Shown: positions 21,795 to 32,030 of the stretch, piece after piece | Layout: every line of letters begins with the position of its first letter | Numbering within the stretch: position 1 is the first letter of the stretch | Assembly: GCA_002005505.1 (NCBI GenBank) | Contig: KV908341.1 | Coordinates: 100,001 to 132,500 of the forward strand | Direction: 5' to 3' | Source: Botryococcus braunii | Lineage: Eukaryota; Chlorophyta; Trebouxiophyceae | DNA: 32,500 nt | Notes under the pieces: model-generated | Database searches by the model: none | Seen by the model: only the letters and a program-made list of their open reading frames with translations | Told to the model about the DNA's origin: nothing | Position numbers and translations under genes: made by a program

Positions 21795-22995
21795 ATGGAA
21801 CAGGTCCAACTCCTGCCAGTTCTCAATTTAGAGCCGACAGTTTTTCCTTTTGTTGCTACAAGAGCCGATACATCCAATGGCTGGGCCGTGGACGTTGACT
21901 TTGCCTTTATCATCCAAAGGCATATTCACATGAATTACGAGTTCTTTGTCATAGAAAAATCTTTCGTATGGTTAGGCAATGCGTTGTGGCTTTTCCTCTT
22001 GTTGAGACAGGTAAGCCTATGGCCATGGGAGTCTGGCCGAATTAGATGTTGTAAGAGATTCCGCACGCTGCCTTGCTTGGCCAAAAAATAGCACTCTAAT
22101 GGTTAGAATCAATTCATATTGTGCTTTGTTATCCAATCTATTTAACAGCTTTTTTAAGGAGGGCTGTGATGGTAGTTGGAGGACGGAGTGGTCGGGGCTT
22201 TCAGCCCGGCATTTACCCCGACTTACATGTCACATGCGCTTCTTATATGTCTCTATACAATCATGCTCGTTGGCCGGGTAAGTAGCCTGTAGGCTTCCCA
22301 GGTATTATCTAGGGCACCTCATGGCGAGGATTATTGAGCACAAGGGCTCTGGTGCAAGACACTGTAGCGCTAAGAGACACTTCCCCAATATACATAGTGT
22401 TCTACTTCTCTAAGGAGCTTGAGAAGTAGGGTGCGCTAGCCCCTAGAGGAAATCACTACCTTCAGAAGTAGCAGTACGTCCTTGTTGGGGGGACGCAGGA
22501 GGGGCGCACGTCTCTTGGGGTTAAACGCAAAAGGGGGTTCAGAACCTCCTTTTCCAAAGCAACTATACCTTTGGAGACCTGTAGAGATCATTGTGTATGT
22601 ATGTCAAATTATTGGACGTATCTCACAGGGTGATCATCACATCCATAGCAGGCGCCCAAGACTCCCAGGTGTGGGTAAAACTTTTGCACACCTGAAACCT
22701 GGTATTAAAACTTACTTCCTGATGTGCAGAGACGATTTGTAACCCGCATCATTGGCCAGCCTCCTGAGCATCCTGGCCACTATGTTCAGTACGATATGCT
22801 GTATAAAACCAAGCTCACATCGCACACCGTCCACATTGTGAGTCTGCTGGTGGATAGTGTGTTTATGCTGGCAGCCAAGGTGTGGTTCCAACTTCAATGC
22901 AGTACATTGAACGGCAGAGAGAGAGCTCTCCAGACCGAAAGCAAGTGGTCGTGTTTGGACTGGATGAAGTGCAGTCACATCCAGGAGGAGTGCAG

Positions 22996-23079
<84 letters not shown>

Positions 23080-23090
23080 AAACGTGCACA

Positions 23091-23162
<72 letters not shown>

Positions 23163-23171
23163 CCACCCACC

Positions 23172-23226
<55 letters not shown>

Positions 23227-24344
23227 GCGCGCGCATTCATACATCTTGCACAGTATTCTTAAAGGTGCTGAATTTCTATGTACATGGGCAAATCTCCTCT
23301 GTCACTGCCGAACTTTTCCAAAATTGCCGTTTTACATTTTGAAAGGAGATGAAGCGCAACGGCCTTTGCGAAAAAGGAATGTCGGGAATGGGGATGTTGA
23401 GAAGATTGGCTGCTATGCCCGACTACTCTCTACCACTCGGAAAATCCTGGCCTGGCACCAGCCAACAATCATATACAGCGATGTTGTGCGTATTGCAGGT
23501 TCAGCTATGCCAATACCTCACACATGCATGGCAAGCTGGTTTAATGGATTACGGATCCTTTAAGCTGGTCTTATTACCACTTTGGTGAGATGACTATGTC
23601 CCTCATATGATCCTGATCATGCTACGACAATTTTCACAACCGGCCAATGTACAACACGACAGGACATGTCCTACTATTTGCTTGAGTCGGACCATACGTG
23701 TATATACATTCTTCAACGCTCTTGAGGAGATGGCCTTTCCGATTCAAAGTTACCGGCACAGCGCTGCTTATGCGAGCACCTGGACGTACTTGAAAATGAA
23801 AGACATGTGCAAATTTCGGGATAAAGATACAGGGAAATATTGGGGAATGAATGAATGAGTACTGCATAAATTACCTGTCATTGGCTACATGGGCATGCGA
23901 CGACTTATTGGGGAATGGAGAATTGAGCAAAGACACATCCGTCATTGCATGGCCGTGAGAAAGATGTTTAATCGCCCTGGGACTGCACCTTGATCGAAGA
24001 GGTCACTTATGCCTGCAGAAGCCGGTTGCACACTGTACGTGGCATAGGCTTCCAGTCCTGTCTACCTTGCTATCCCTGCTGGCACATTGGTCAAGAAGAT
24101 CCTCACCCTCTGATGAGGCTCTTATTCGCCTGTTGCGGTGCGCAGCTTTTCATGGGCGATCCTAAACATGATCAGCCTCATGCAGCCTGTTGAGGAAAGG
24201 TCACACATCCAATCAGCAATCAATATGCGCTTCCTGTTTGTGCTGATGGTGCTGGTGAAACTGGAGGGCGCGACCATGTCTTGGCGCTTCGCTTTCAGCC
24301 TGCTGTGGATATGGTTCCTCTGCTTTTTCGCGCTTGCTGCTGGG
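21795..24344 (+). CDS. Multi-pass membrane protein, tentatively Tmemb_185A-like, incomplete exon model
   Basis: Exons seen on plus: 21795-22010 (ATG, 72 codons, hydrophobic [16 protein letters not shown], donor GTAAGC), 22560-22598 ([13 protein letters not shown], donor GTATGT), 22730-22837 ([18 protein letters not shown]..., donor GTGAGT), 23499-23584 (ends [11 protein letters not shown], donor GTGAGA), 24186-24344 ([11 protein letters not shown]... [20 protein letters not shown], donor GTAAGT). The first four join in phase. The fifth needs a further exon, not found, between 23585 and 24185. The K-L-[DE]-G...W...[FL]-PLW pattern recurs in Tmemb_185A/TMEM185 membrane proteins, including plant RING-type members. 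That is family resemblance, not proof. No stop is seen, so the gene probably continues right, which would put the copia element inside its intron. Long (TG)n/(CA)n arrays fill the third intron. Confidence 0.45.
22997..23222. repeat. (TG)n facing (CA)n microsatellite
   Basis: (TG)n 22997-23080 with one TATG interruption, a short centre CAAACGTGCACACC, then (AC)n about 23092-23159, ACCCACCCACCC and more (AC)n to 23222. The halves are mutually complementary and can fold into one long hairpin. Confidence 0.95.
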
Positions 24345-24522
24345 GTAAGTCACATCACAAGGACAACACCTCTTCGTTACCACCCAACCTCCACTCAACG
24401 TCCTCCACCCAAGGTGGCAAGACGGGTGCAGCAAGGGGACGGCCCGGGGAGGGGAAGAAAAGCATGGAGGGGGGGGGGAGGAGGAGGAAGAGGAGGGACG
24501 GAGGGACACACACACACACACA
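24345..24522. other. Intron start and purine-rich/(CA)n insertion target
   Basis: After the GTAAGT donor come G-rich purine sequence (about 24450-24507) and a short (CA)n (24507-24522), into which the retrotransposon inserted. No exon is seen. Confidence 0.5.
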
Positions 24523-25216
24523 TGTGAAAGGTTATGGGCAATCGGCTTTCCCTGTACAAAGCAGACAGGTCGTCAATAGACGAAGTTACTCCAGCTACAG
24601 TCCGTACGACTGTCTGCTGAGTGCCACACACAACTGTCGGACAAGACTAGCATCTGGTGATGCCCAGCATCTTTCACAACCAGTTGCGTTACATCATTAT
24701 CTTGTACACAAGCACCGATCAAGCAATCACTAGATAAGGCTCTAGACGGCTACGTTCAAGTACATGCCTATACTCCCTGAAGTCACTGTCCCTTATCTGT
24801 TTGAGTGACTACAGGGTACACTAAGCTTGTTCACTCTCACAATAGCAACAATGATACAACACACACTGCCGCACCGTACCTGTACAAAGCAGACAGGTCG
24901 TGAATAGACGAAGTTACTCCAGCTACAGTCCGTACGACTGTCTGCTGAGTGCCACACACAACTGTCGGACAAGACTAGCATCTGGTGATGCCCAGCATCT
25001 TTCACAACCAGTTGGTATTCACTCCGGTGGGGCAGCCTTAAGAGTTCATCCGACAAACGTGTGATCTAGATAGGATTGTACCTTATGTTCGAAAACGTCC
25101 AGAATCTGCCGTGTCTCAAGGTACCTTATGTTCTCAATGGACCCATATCCTAATAGTGCACACATGAAGATCACTTAAAGCACAAGGCATTCAATAATAA
25201 TGTTCAGAACTCAACA
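24523..25216 (-). repeat. 3' LTR of the copia element
   Basis: 694 bp, TG...CA ends (plus-strand ends TGTGAAAGG and CTCAACA). It contains a 136-bp internal direct repeat, 24551-24686 and 24879-25014, offset 328 bp with one clear difference (GTCGTC/GTCGTG). It also holds two copies of GTACCTTATG (25078-25087, 25121-25130). Confidence 0.97.
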
Positions 25217-25230
25217 CTTCCCCTTGCCTG
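25217..25230 (-). other. Polypurine tract of the copia element
   Basis: Minus-strand GGCAAGGGGAAG directly abuts the 3' LTR, seven bases after the polyprotein stop codon region. This is the expected place and composition for the plus-strand primer. Confidence 0.75.
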
Positions 25231-25236
25231 CATGCT

Positions 25237-28200
25237 TTAAGTGTATCTTCTCAAACCTAGTGAATCACGATGACCAACAAACACGGGCTTGGCAAGTGGC
25301 TTGGTCATAATGTCAGCCACATTGCGTGCAGATTCCACATAGAGGATATCTACCTGCCCAAGTGCCATAGCTTCCCTAGCGTAGTGGAAGCTTACTGCAA
25401 CGTGCTTTGTGAATTTGGAATACAGGGGGTTCCGTAAATTAGAAATGCATCCTTGGTTGTCACAGAAAATTTTGACCCTCCAAGGTGCAGCCCCTATCTC
25501 TTCCAAGAAGCCCCTTAGCCAGTTGGCTTCCTTCACAATATGGCCAGCTGCCATAAACTCAGCTTGCACAGTTGAGGTAGCAACTGAGCTCTGCTTCTTG
25601 CTTCCCCAAACCACGGCACTACCATAGACTGATAGAACATAGCCAGTGGTGGAATACCTGTGGTCCAGGTCCCCAGCATAGTCGGCATCAACATAGCCTT
25701 CTAGCTCAGGGCCCTTTCCACCCAGAGTAAGAGCTAACTCTCTGGTATCTCTCAAGTACTTCAGCACTCGAATGGCCTCATTCCAGTGTGAGGTAGTGGG
25801 TGTCATTCTATACCTTGACAACACTCCAACAGCCTGAGAAATGTCAGGCCGGGTCGTATTGGCTATGTACAGTAACGATCCAATTAACTCGCAGTATCGA
25901 TGACCAGGTGGCAGAGGGGTACCAGCCCCATGTGACATACCATCTGAGGACTCGGGTCTGCTGCTAGCCACGAAGTCCTTGGACATGGGGGTATCACACC
26001 CACGTCCATCATCAGCAACGCCAAACTTCTCCACAAGAGCATCAATCTTGGGAGTGCAACTCATGGAAATAGTGCCCTGAACTCTATTGCGTAGGACCTG
26101 ACACCCCAGGAAATCATTCACCTCTCCCAAATCATGGATGGTGAAGTCCTTCTTCAATAACTCTTTCCCCCACTCAATCTCTGCAACCACTCTGGCAACT
26201 ATGAGAAGATCATCGACATAAACAAGAATAAACGACAGATTACCATCAGGGGCCCTCCTGATGTATACCCCAGCGTCGCTCTTGCACACACTATACCCCA
26301 TCACGCTCAACTTGTCGCTCAAGGTCTTGTGCCAAGCCCGTGGGGCTTGCTTAAGACCGTAGAGTGCCTTCCTGAGCTTGCACACAACTCTCGTGTTGCC
26401 ATTCTCAAATCCTGGTGGTTGGGTCACATAGACCTCTTCCTCCAACTCCCCATTGAGAAAAGCTGTCTTGATATCCACTTGGTGGATCTCAAGATTTTGT
26501 GTGGCAGCCACTGCCAGCACAGCTCTCCTAGCACCATAGCTGCTGGTAGGTGCAAAAACCTCACCAACATCTATACCAGGAATCTGTCTGCAACCCTGGG
26601 CAACCAATCTTGCTTTAAACCGAGTGACATTCCCATGTGCATCGTTTTTTGTAGAAAAAATCCAATGAACAGGGATAACTTTCTGCCCATGGGGTCTTTC
26701 CACATACTGCATAACCTCATGGGTGTCTAAAGACTCCATCTCCTCTTGCATTGCCTGCTGCCAAAACTCCCACTGAGGTGAGCGCTGGGCTTCCCTCAAG
26801 TTTGAGGGCACGTGAACTTTTCCCAACGTGACAGAAGGTACACTCTGTACCTTATGCTGTGGTGCAGCAGGGCTGTCAGCCTTACTGATGCTGTTCCCTT
26901 CTCTCTCTCTCTCTCCCTGGTTGCCAGAATAAGGTACATTATGTACCTTATGCTGGGACTGGGCAGTACTGCCGGGATTATCTGATTCCTTCTCAAGTCT
27001 CTCTCTCTCTCCTTGACTACTGGACTCATGTGCAGCACCCTTACATTCTCGCACCTTCCGCAATGCAGAGGGGAGCAGCAGCTCTCTCTCTCTCCTGGAC
27101 TCACACTTGGGCACACTACCCAGACTTGCCTGAGCTGCGCCTACAATGTCAGCCTGCACACCATAAGCATGACTAGCCAGTGACTGGGATTGGGCACCAG
27201 CTTCCCCTACTGCTGGCATGTCTAACCCACTGCTCTCATCTCTTACATCTGCACCGAACATAGCCTCGACTGTCTCAACCTGCCCCTGCATATCAGGGAG
27301 ACCAACCATGTTTGGCTCACTCACAATTGCCTGACCTGGGTCAGGGGCATGCAATGGGATGTCAGAATGCTCTCTCCTAGCCACGCGCTGTACATAACGC
27401 TGCTCCCTTGTAAGGGTGGTCCCTGGAGGAAGGGGAATTTGTGACTTCCCCTGCATTCGCAACCCCTCTTGTACCTTCTGCATTTTTTCTACCTGGGATT
27501 GAGTTTCTACACCCCCCCTGGCCAGATTCTGCATATGCTCAAGCACCGACCACGAGTGCTGAGATGGTTCTGGGGTCCCAACAGTAGAATCCAGGCTGGT
27601 GGGGTTTCCTTGGTCATGTGCTGCTGTGGTCCCGTCTCCAGACTGATCCCCAGCACAAAGTCCAGAGGTCCCAGGAGCCCCAGTGGAAAGCGTCTCCACT
27701 CCATGGTCATCCTCCTCATCCCAGAACGTGGGTGGAGCAGCAGAGGGAATTGCTTGAGGCGTTGCCAGATTCTCACTGCCAAGGGGGGGTGATATCCTAG
27801 AATCATAGACAGACCCAGGCTGGACCTTTGATAGACCCACTCTCTCAGCCCCCCTCAAGTGCTCGATAAAGCTGACGTCCCTACTCTCCTTCCACACTCC
27901 ATTCCCCACGTACACACGATACGCTTTAGACTGGGGACAATAACCAGTAAACATCCCAGGGATGGTCTTGGGCCCAAAAACAGACCTTTGGCCACTGGGA
28001 ATGTGCACATGGGCTACACAGCCAAACGTGCGCAGCACAGACACATCAGGTTTGACACCAAAGAATAATTCCATGGGGGTCAGGGACCTGCCTGAAGTAG
28101 GACCCACATTGTAGAGGAGGGTAGCTGTCTCAAGCGCCTCCTTCCAAAGGGAGGGGTCTGCTGCAGCATGGACCAACAGAGTCCTTGTTCGCTCCTTCAG

Positions 28201-30450
28201 GGTCCTATTCATCCTCTCCGCCACCCCATTCTGCTGAGGCGTGTAGGGCGCTGAGGACTCCATCTTAGTGCCCTGCTGAGCACAAAACTCTTTGAATTGC
28301 TGGTTCAGGAACTCTGAACCCCTGTCAGTCCTCACACACTTCACAACCGTGCCTCGTTGGGTCTGCCAAAAACGGAGCAGGTCTATCACAGCCTTTGGGA
28401 TGCAATCCTTTGACTTCACAGGCAGGGAGGCAACTTGGTGTGAACTTTCATCCACTACAGTGACCCAATATCGTTCACCTGTGATGGCAGGAGGTGATAT
28501 GGGACCCACAGTATCCACATGGACTCTATCGAGTGGGTGATGTGCAGGCCTGGAAGATACAGGGAAAGGAGGTCTGGAGTGTTTCCCTTGTATACACGAT
28601 TCACAGTGCTTGGGGCACTCAGAGCAGGGAGCAAGGGAGATATTGATTCCTGTAACCAGATCTTCCTTGGAGAACCTCTGCATGCTGCTGGCACCAGGAT
28701 GACCTAACCTAGCATGCCACAGAGATCTCTCGCTACACACGTGTCCTTTCCTAAGATGAGACGCCTCAGCCATGTGATCAATATGTCTGCAGCCAACTTG
28801 CTGCCCTCTGACAGGACTAACAAACTCCAAAAAAAACAGACCTCGTGCGCGGGTGATATCTCCACACCACCCTTCAGGTCCCTTCATGGCTGTGTAACCA
28901 CCTGCAGTGTCAGTCAGGAAAGATGCTCCATCCTGAATTGCACCAGTGACTGAAATGAGGTTGGTATGCGCAGAAGGAACACACTGCACATTGTGCAGCC
29001 AGAATACTTCGTGCCTTGCATTCACAAGGCATACAGACCCAGATGCAATGATTCCTCCCTTGGCGTCTGAGGTTGCCAAGTGCAGAGGAAGAGGCTGTCT
29101 ATGCATAACTGGATTATGGAGCAATGAGAGATCATTGACTATATGCACAGAGGCACCACTATCTATTAACCAAGATGTGCTGCTAGCTCCATGCGAAGTT
29201 GGGGCAAGCACATTGAGAGAGATAAACATCGCCTCACCAGAAGGAGGGGGTGGAGGTGGTAAATGCCACCCCGGAAACGTGTGTTGACTTGTTGGATAGT
29301 TATATGCTGAAGGAGGTCCAGGGCTGGAAGCGGATGAAGGCGGGCCACCCCGGCCAGATCCATGGTCCCACCAGGCTTGAGGAGACGACTGTGGGCCTCC
29401 CTGGCCCCAGTAAGCTGCAGGCCCAACGCTTGCCGCTTGCATGTTTTGATGCAGAGCCTGCAGCTGCCTGAGCGGTCCGCAGTCAGTCATGAAGTGGCCC
29501 TTTGCCTTGCAGAAGTGGCATGTAAGCTCCTCTCTGGGCCTTCTTGCCCTGCCAGGTCCACGCCCCCTGCCACCAAAAGTAGTTGCAGAGGGGCCAGCGG
29601 GAGGCTGTTCGTTTGCTGATAGTGCTGCTCCAACTCCCGGTACTGCTCCCACTCCTGGTGCAGCTCCAGCGCTTGATGACGCTCCAGCTACCCCCCCAGA
29701 GGGACCAGCCACTGCTGCAGCTGCCATGGCCTGAGGTGTTCCCTCTGCAGGTGGGTCCTTGTACCCACGGCTGGCTGCGGCGCGCAGGATTCTTTGAATC
29801 AGCTCCAATGGCGGCTTGTCGGTTGCCATAACCTCCAGGGACTCGAGCCTCAGCACAGGAGGGAGGCCCTTCACCATCAGCTCCCCAACATTGTGGTCCA
29901 AGAGGATGAACGCGTTGTTTCTGAGACTTGTAGCCAGATCCATCATTCTGTAGAGGTAGACCTTGAGTGTCTCCCCTGTCTTGATGCCCTGCTCCATTTC
30001 CTTGTACCACTCAAGGTTGATGTCTTGGTTGCTCCCTCCAGTGTGACTGTTCTTCACCCACGCGATGAAGTCGAACGCTGCTTTGTGGCATGAGATCTGA
30101 GAATGCCAGATGACTGGAACTGACTGGATCAGCCACTGCTTGATGGCTGAGTTCTCCACCGACCCTGGCATTGGCCTCTCCAAAGCCGCTCTGACCCCCT
30201 TGGTGTTTGCGCACGCCTCCAAATTTTCATACCAAAATTCAAAATTGCGCCCTCCATCATCAAGCATGACAGTCATCTTTGGATTAGAGGTATTGGGGAT
30301 GTAGGCTGCCTTGTCAATCTCCACCTTTGGTTCTGCAGTGGCTGATTGTGTCCCGGTCATAGACTGCCCTGGAGTGGCCCCACTGACTTCTCCAGGTTGA
30401 GACATTGCTGTTTCACTGCTACTTTCCTTTTCTTTGCCCCTTTTTGTCAT
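25237..30450 (-). CDS. Copia Gag-Pol polyprotein, 1737 aa
   Basis: One ATG-to-TAA frame (stop 25237-25239). In order: Gag with a CX2CX4HX4C zinc knuckle at residues 311-324; aspartic protease D-S-G at 430-432; integrase zinc finger H579, H584, C616, C619; integrase core D646, D709, E745 (D-D-35-E). Then comes a long Ser/Gly/Glu-rich linker (about 870-1215), reverse transcriptase with YVDD at 1411-1414, and RNase H acidic residues near D1588, E1631 and D1664. All key residues are present, so the enzymes look functional. It makes the virus-like particle proteins and enzymes for cDNA synthesis and integration. Gag and Pol share one frame, so a Gag excess would need splicing or processing; no frameshift site is needed. 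The linker carries a diverged repeat of GERER...QHKV..VP, and three short (CT)n tracts encode its Arg-Glu runs. Confidence 0.98.
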   Translation of the reverse strand: MTKRGKEKESSSETAMSQPGEVSGATPGQSMTGTQSATAEPKVEIDKAAYIPNTSNPKMTVMLDDGGRNFEFWYENLEACANTKGVRAALERPMPGSVENSAIKQWLIQSVPVIWHSQISCHKAAFDFIAWVKNSHTGGSNQDINLEWYKEMEQGIKTGETLKVYLYRMMDLATSLRNNAFILLDHNVGELMVKGLPPVLRLESLEVMATDKPPLELIQRILRAAASRGYKDPPAEGTPQAMAAAAVAGPSGGVAGASSSAGAAPGVGAVPGVGAALSANEQPPAGPSATTFGGRGRGPGRARRPREELTCHFCKAKGHFMTDCGPLRQLQALHQNMQAASVGPAAYWGQGGPQSSPQAWWDHGSGRGGPPSSASSPGPPSAYNYPTSQHTFPGWHLPPPPPPSGEAMFISLNVLAPTSHGASSTSWLIDSGASVHIVNDLSLLHNPVMHRQPLPLHLATSDAKGGIIASGSVCLVNARHEVFWLHNVQCVPSAHTNLISVTGAIQDGASFLTDTAGGYTAMKGPEGWCGDITRARGLFFLEFVSPVRGQQVGCRHIDHMAEASHLRKGHVCSERSLWHARLGHPGASSMQRFSKEDLVTGINISLAPCSECPKHCESCIQGKHSRPPFPVSSRPAHHPLDRVHVDTVGPISPPAITGERYWVTVVDESSHQVASLPVKSKDCIPKAVIDLLRFWQTQRGTVVKCVRTDRGSEFLNQQFKEFCAQQGTKMESSAPYTPQQNGVAERMNRTLKERTRTLLVHAAADPSLWKEALETATLLYNVGPTSGRSLTPMELFFGVKPDVSVLRTFGCVAHVHIPSGQRSVFGPKTIPGMFTGYCPQSKAYRVYVGNGVWKESRDVSFIEHLRGAERVGLSKVQPGSVYDSRISPPLGSENLATPQAIPSAAPPTFWDEEDDHGVETLSTGAPGTSGLCAGDQSGDGTTAAHDQGNPTSLDSTVGTPEPSQHSWSVLEHMQNLARGGVETQSQVEKMQKVQEGLRMQGKSQIPLPPGTTLTREQRYVQRVARREHSDIPLHAPDPGQAIVSEPNMVGLPDMQGQVETVEAMFGADVRDESSGLDMPAVGEAGAQSQSLASHAYGVQADIVGAAQASLGSVPKCESRRERELLLPSALRKVRECKGAAHESSSQGERERLEKESDNPGSTAQSQHKVHNVPYSGNQGEREREGNSISKADSPAAPQHKVQSVPSVTLGKVHVPSNLREAQRSPQWEFWQQAMQEEMESLDTHEVMQYVERPHGQKVIPVHWIFSTKNDAHGNVTRFKARLVAQGCRQIPGIDVGEVFAPTSSYGARRAVLAVAATQNLEIHQVDIKTAFLNGELEEEVYVTQPPGFENGNTRVVCKLRKALYGLKQAPRAWHKTLSDKLSVMGYSVCKSDAGVYIRRAPDGNLSFILVYVDDLLIVARVVAEIEWGKELLKKDFTIHDLGEVNDFLGCQVLRNRVQGTISMSCTPKIDALVEKFGVADDGRGCDTPMSKDFVASSRPESSDGMSHGAGTPLPPGHRYCELIGSLLYIANTTRPDISQAVGVLSRYRMTPTTSHWNEAIRVLKYLRDTRELALTLGGKGPELEGYVDADYAGDLDHRYSTTGYVLSVYGSAVVWGSKKQSSVATSTVQAEFMAAGHIVKEANWLRGFLEEIGAAPWRVKIFCDNQGCISNLRNPLYSKFTKHVAVSFHYAREAMALGQVDILYVESARNVADIMTKPLAKPVFVGHRDSLGLRRYT

Positions 30451-30826
30451 ACTATTGTCACTTCACCAGCCAAACTTACTCATAAACTTCTGGAATGCAG
30501 CAATACCCTACAATTCCCTCCATGTCATGGAAATTTACCAGCCAGTCTTGCACAGTAGTAGCAGATATGTTCCCCTCAGAAGTTTGCGCCGGAGTCCGGC
30601 CCGACTCACTCAGTGCTTCTAGACAACGTCTATGAATGATAAAGCACAGCTAAAACTTCAATTATGAATTTCCCAGAAAGGTAAACTGTGAGTAAGATAA
30701 TGGTCCTGGTACACTCGAGTTCCCTTGCGCCGCTGCGCCATGCTCGAGCTCCTTTGTTGACGCTTACGTCTGACCCATCCGTAGACGACCTTCACTCCTG
30801 CTTTTACTTGGCTCAGCTGGAAGGGC
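30451..30826 (-). other. Copia 5' leader
   Basis: About 375 nt between the PBS core and the polyprotein ATG. It would hold packaging and translation signals. No ORF of note is seen. The part nearest the PBS (plus strand, about 30808-30826) looks like a tRNA D arm. Confidence 0.6.
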
Positions 30827-30840
30827 GTGGGCCCATAACC
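30827..30840 (-). other. Primer binding site for a half-molecule of initiator tRNA-Met
   Basis: Minus strand GGTTATGGGCCCAC starts at the first base after the 5' LTR. It is complementary to GUGGGCCCAUAACC, the 5' anticodon stem and part of the loop of plant-type initiator tRNA-Met as I recall it. Drosophila copia is known to prime from such an internal tRNA-iMet fragment rather than the 3' CCA end. The plus strand continues leftward as GGCTCAGCTGGAAGGGC, which resembles the tRNA D arm and A box, so pairing may be longer than the core. Confidence 0.8.
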
Positions 30841-31534
30841 TGTGAAAGGTTATGGGCAATCGGCTTTCCCTGTACAAAGCAGACAGGTCGTCAATAGACG
30901 AAGTTACTCCAGCTACAGTCCGTACGACTGTCTGCTGAGTGCCACACACAACTGTCGGACAAGACTAGCATCTGGTGATGCCCAGCATCTTTCACAACCA
31001 GTTGCGTTACATCATTATCTTGTACACAAGCACCGATCAAGCAATCACTAGATAAGGCTCTAGACGGCTACGTTCAAGTACATGCCTATACTCCCTGAAG
31101 TCACTGTCCCTTATCTGTTTGAGTGACTACAGGGTACACTAAGCTTGTTCACTCTCACAATAGCAACAATGATACAACACACACTGCCGCACCGTACCTG
31201 TACAAAGCAGACAGGTCGTGAATAGACGAAGTTACTCCAGCTACAGTCCGTACGACTGTCTGCTGAGTGCCACACACAACTGTCGGACAAGACTAGCATC
31301 TGGTGATGCCCAGCATCTTTCACAACCAGTTGGTATTCACTCCGGTGGGGCAGCCTTAAGAGTTCATCCGACAAACGTGTGATCTAGATAGGATTGTACC
31401 TTATGTTCGAAAACGTCCAGAATCTGCCGTGTCTCAAGGTACCTTATGTTCTCAATGGACCCATATCCTAATAGTGCACACATGAAGATCACTTAAAGCA
31501 CAAGGCATTCAATAATAATGTTCAGAACTCAACA
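30841..31534 (-). repeat. 5' LTR of the copia element
   Basis: 694 bp, reading base for base like the 3' LTR, including the 136-bp internal repeat (30869-31004 and 31197-31332). In element sense it begins TGTTGAGTTC and ends CCTTTCACA. No convincing TATA box was recognised. Confidence 0.97.

Positions 31535-32030
<496 letters not shown>

Larger units (their letters stand above)
24523..31534 (-). mobile_element. Intact Ty1/copia LTR retrotransposon, 7012 bp
   Basis: Two 694-bp LTRs (24523-25216 and 30841-31534) that read as identical by eye bound one long Gag-Pol ORF on the minus strand. In element orientation the order is 5' LTR, PBS, leader, GAG-PR-IN-RT-RH, polypurine tract, 3' LTR. The integrase-before-RT order and the TGTTG...CA ends are those of Pseudoviridae/copia. 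The flanking 5 bp are ACACA on both sides (24518-24522 and 31535-31539), a target-site duplication of normal length but weak as evidence because the target is (AC)n. Matching LTRs, an unbroken ORF and intact motifs indicate recent insertion and possible activity. Confidence 0.97.

Noticed and set aside
22390..22430. Short inverted repeat CTACTTCTC...GAGAAGTAG (9-bp stem)
   Set aside because: Short enough to be expected by chance in a window of this size; no terminator or RNA-gene context.
22724..23563. 279-codon ORF read straight through the TG/CA arrays
   Set aside because: Better explained as separate exons (22730-22837 and 23499-23584) with a repeat-filled intron.
26796..30622. Plus-strand ORFs inside the copia element
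   Set aside because: Shadows of the minus-strand polyprotein; no domain on the plus strand.
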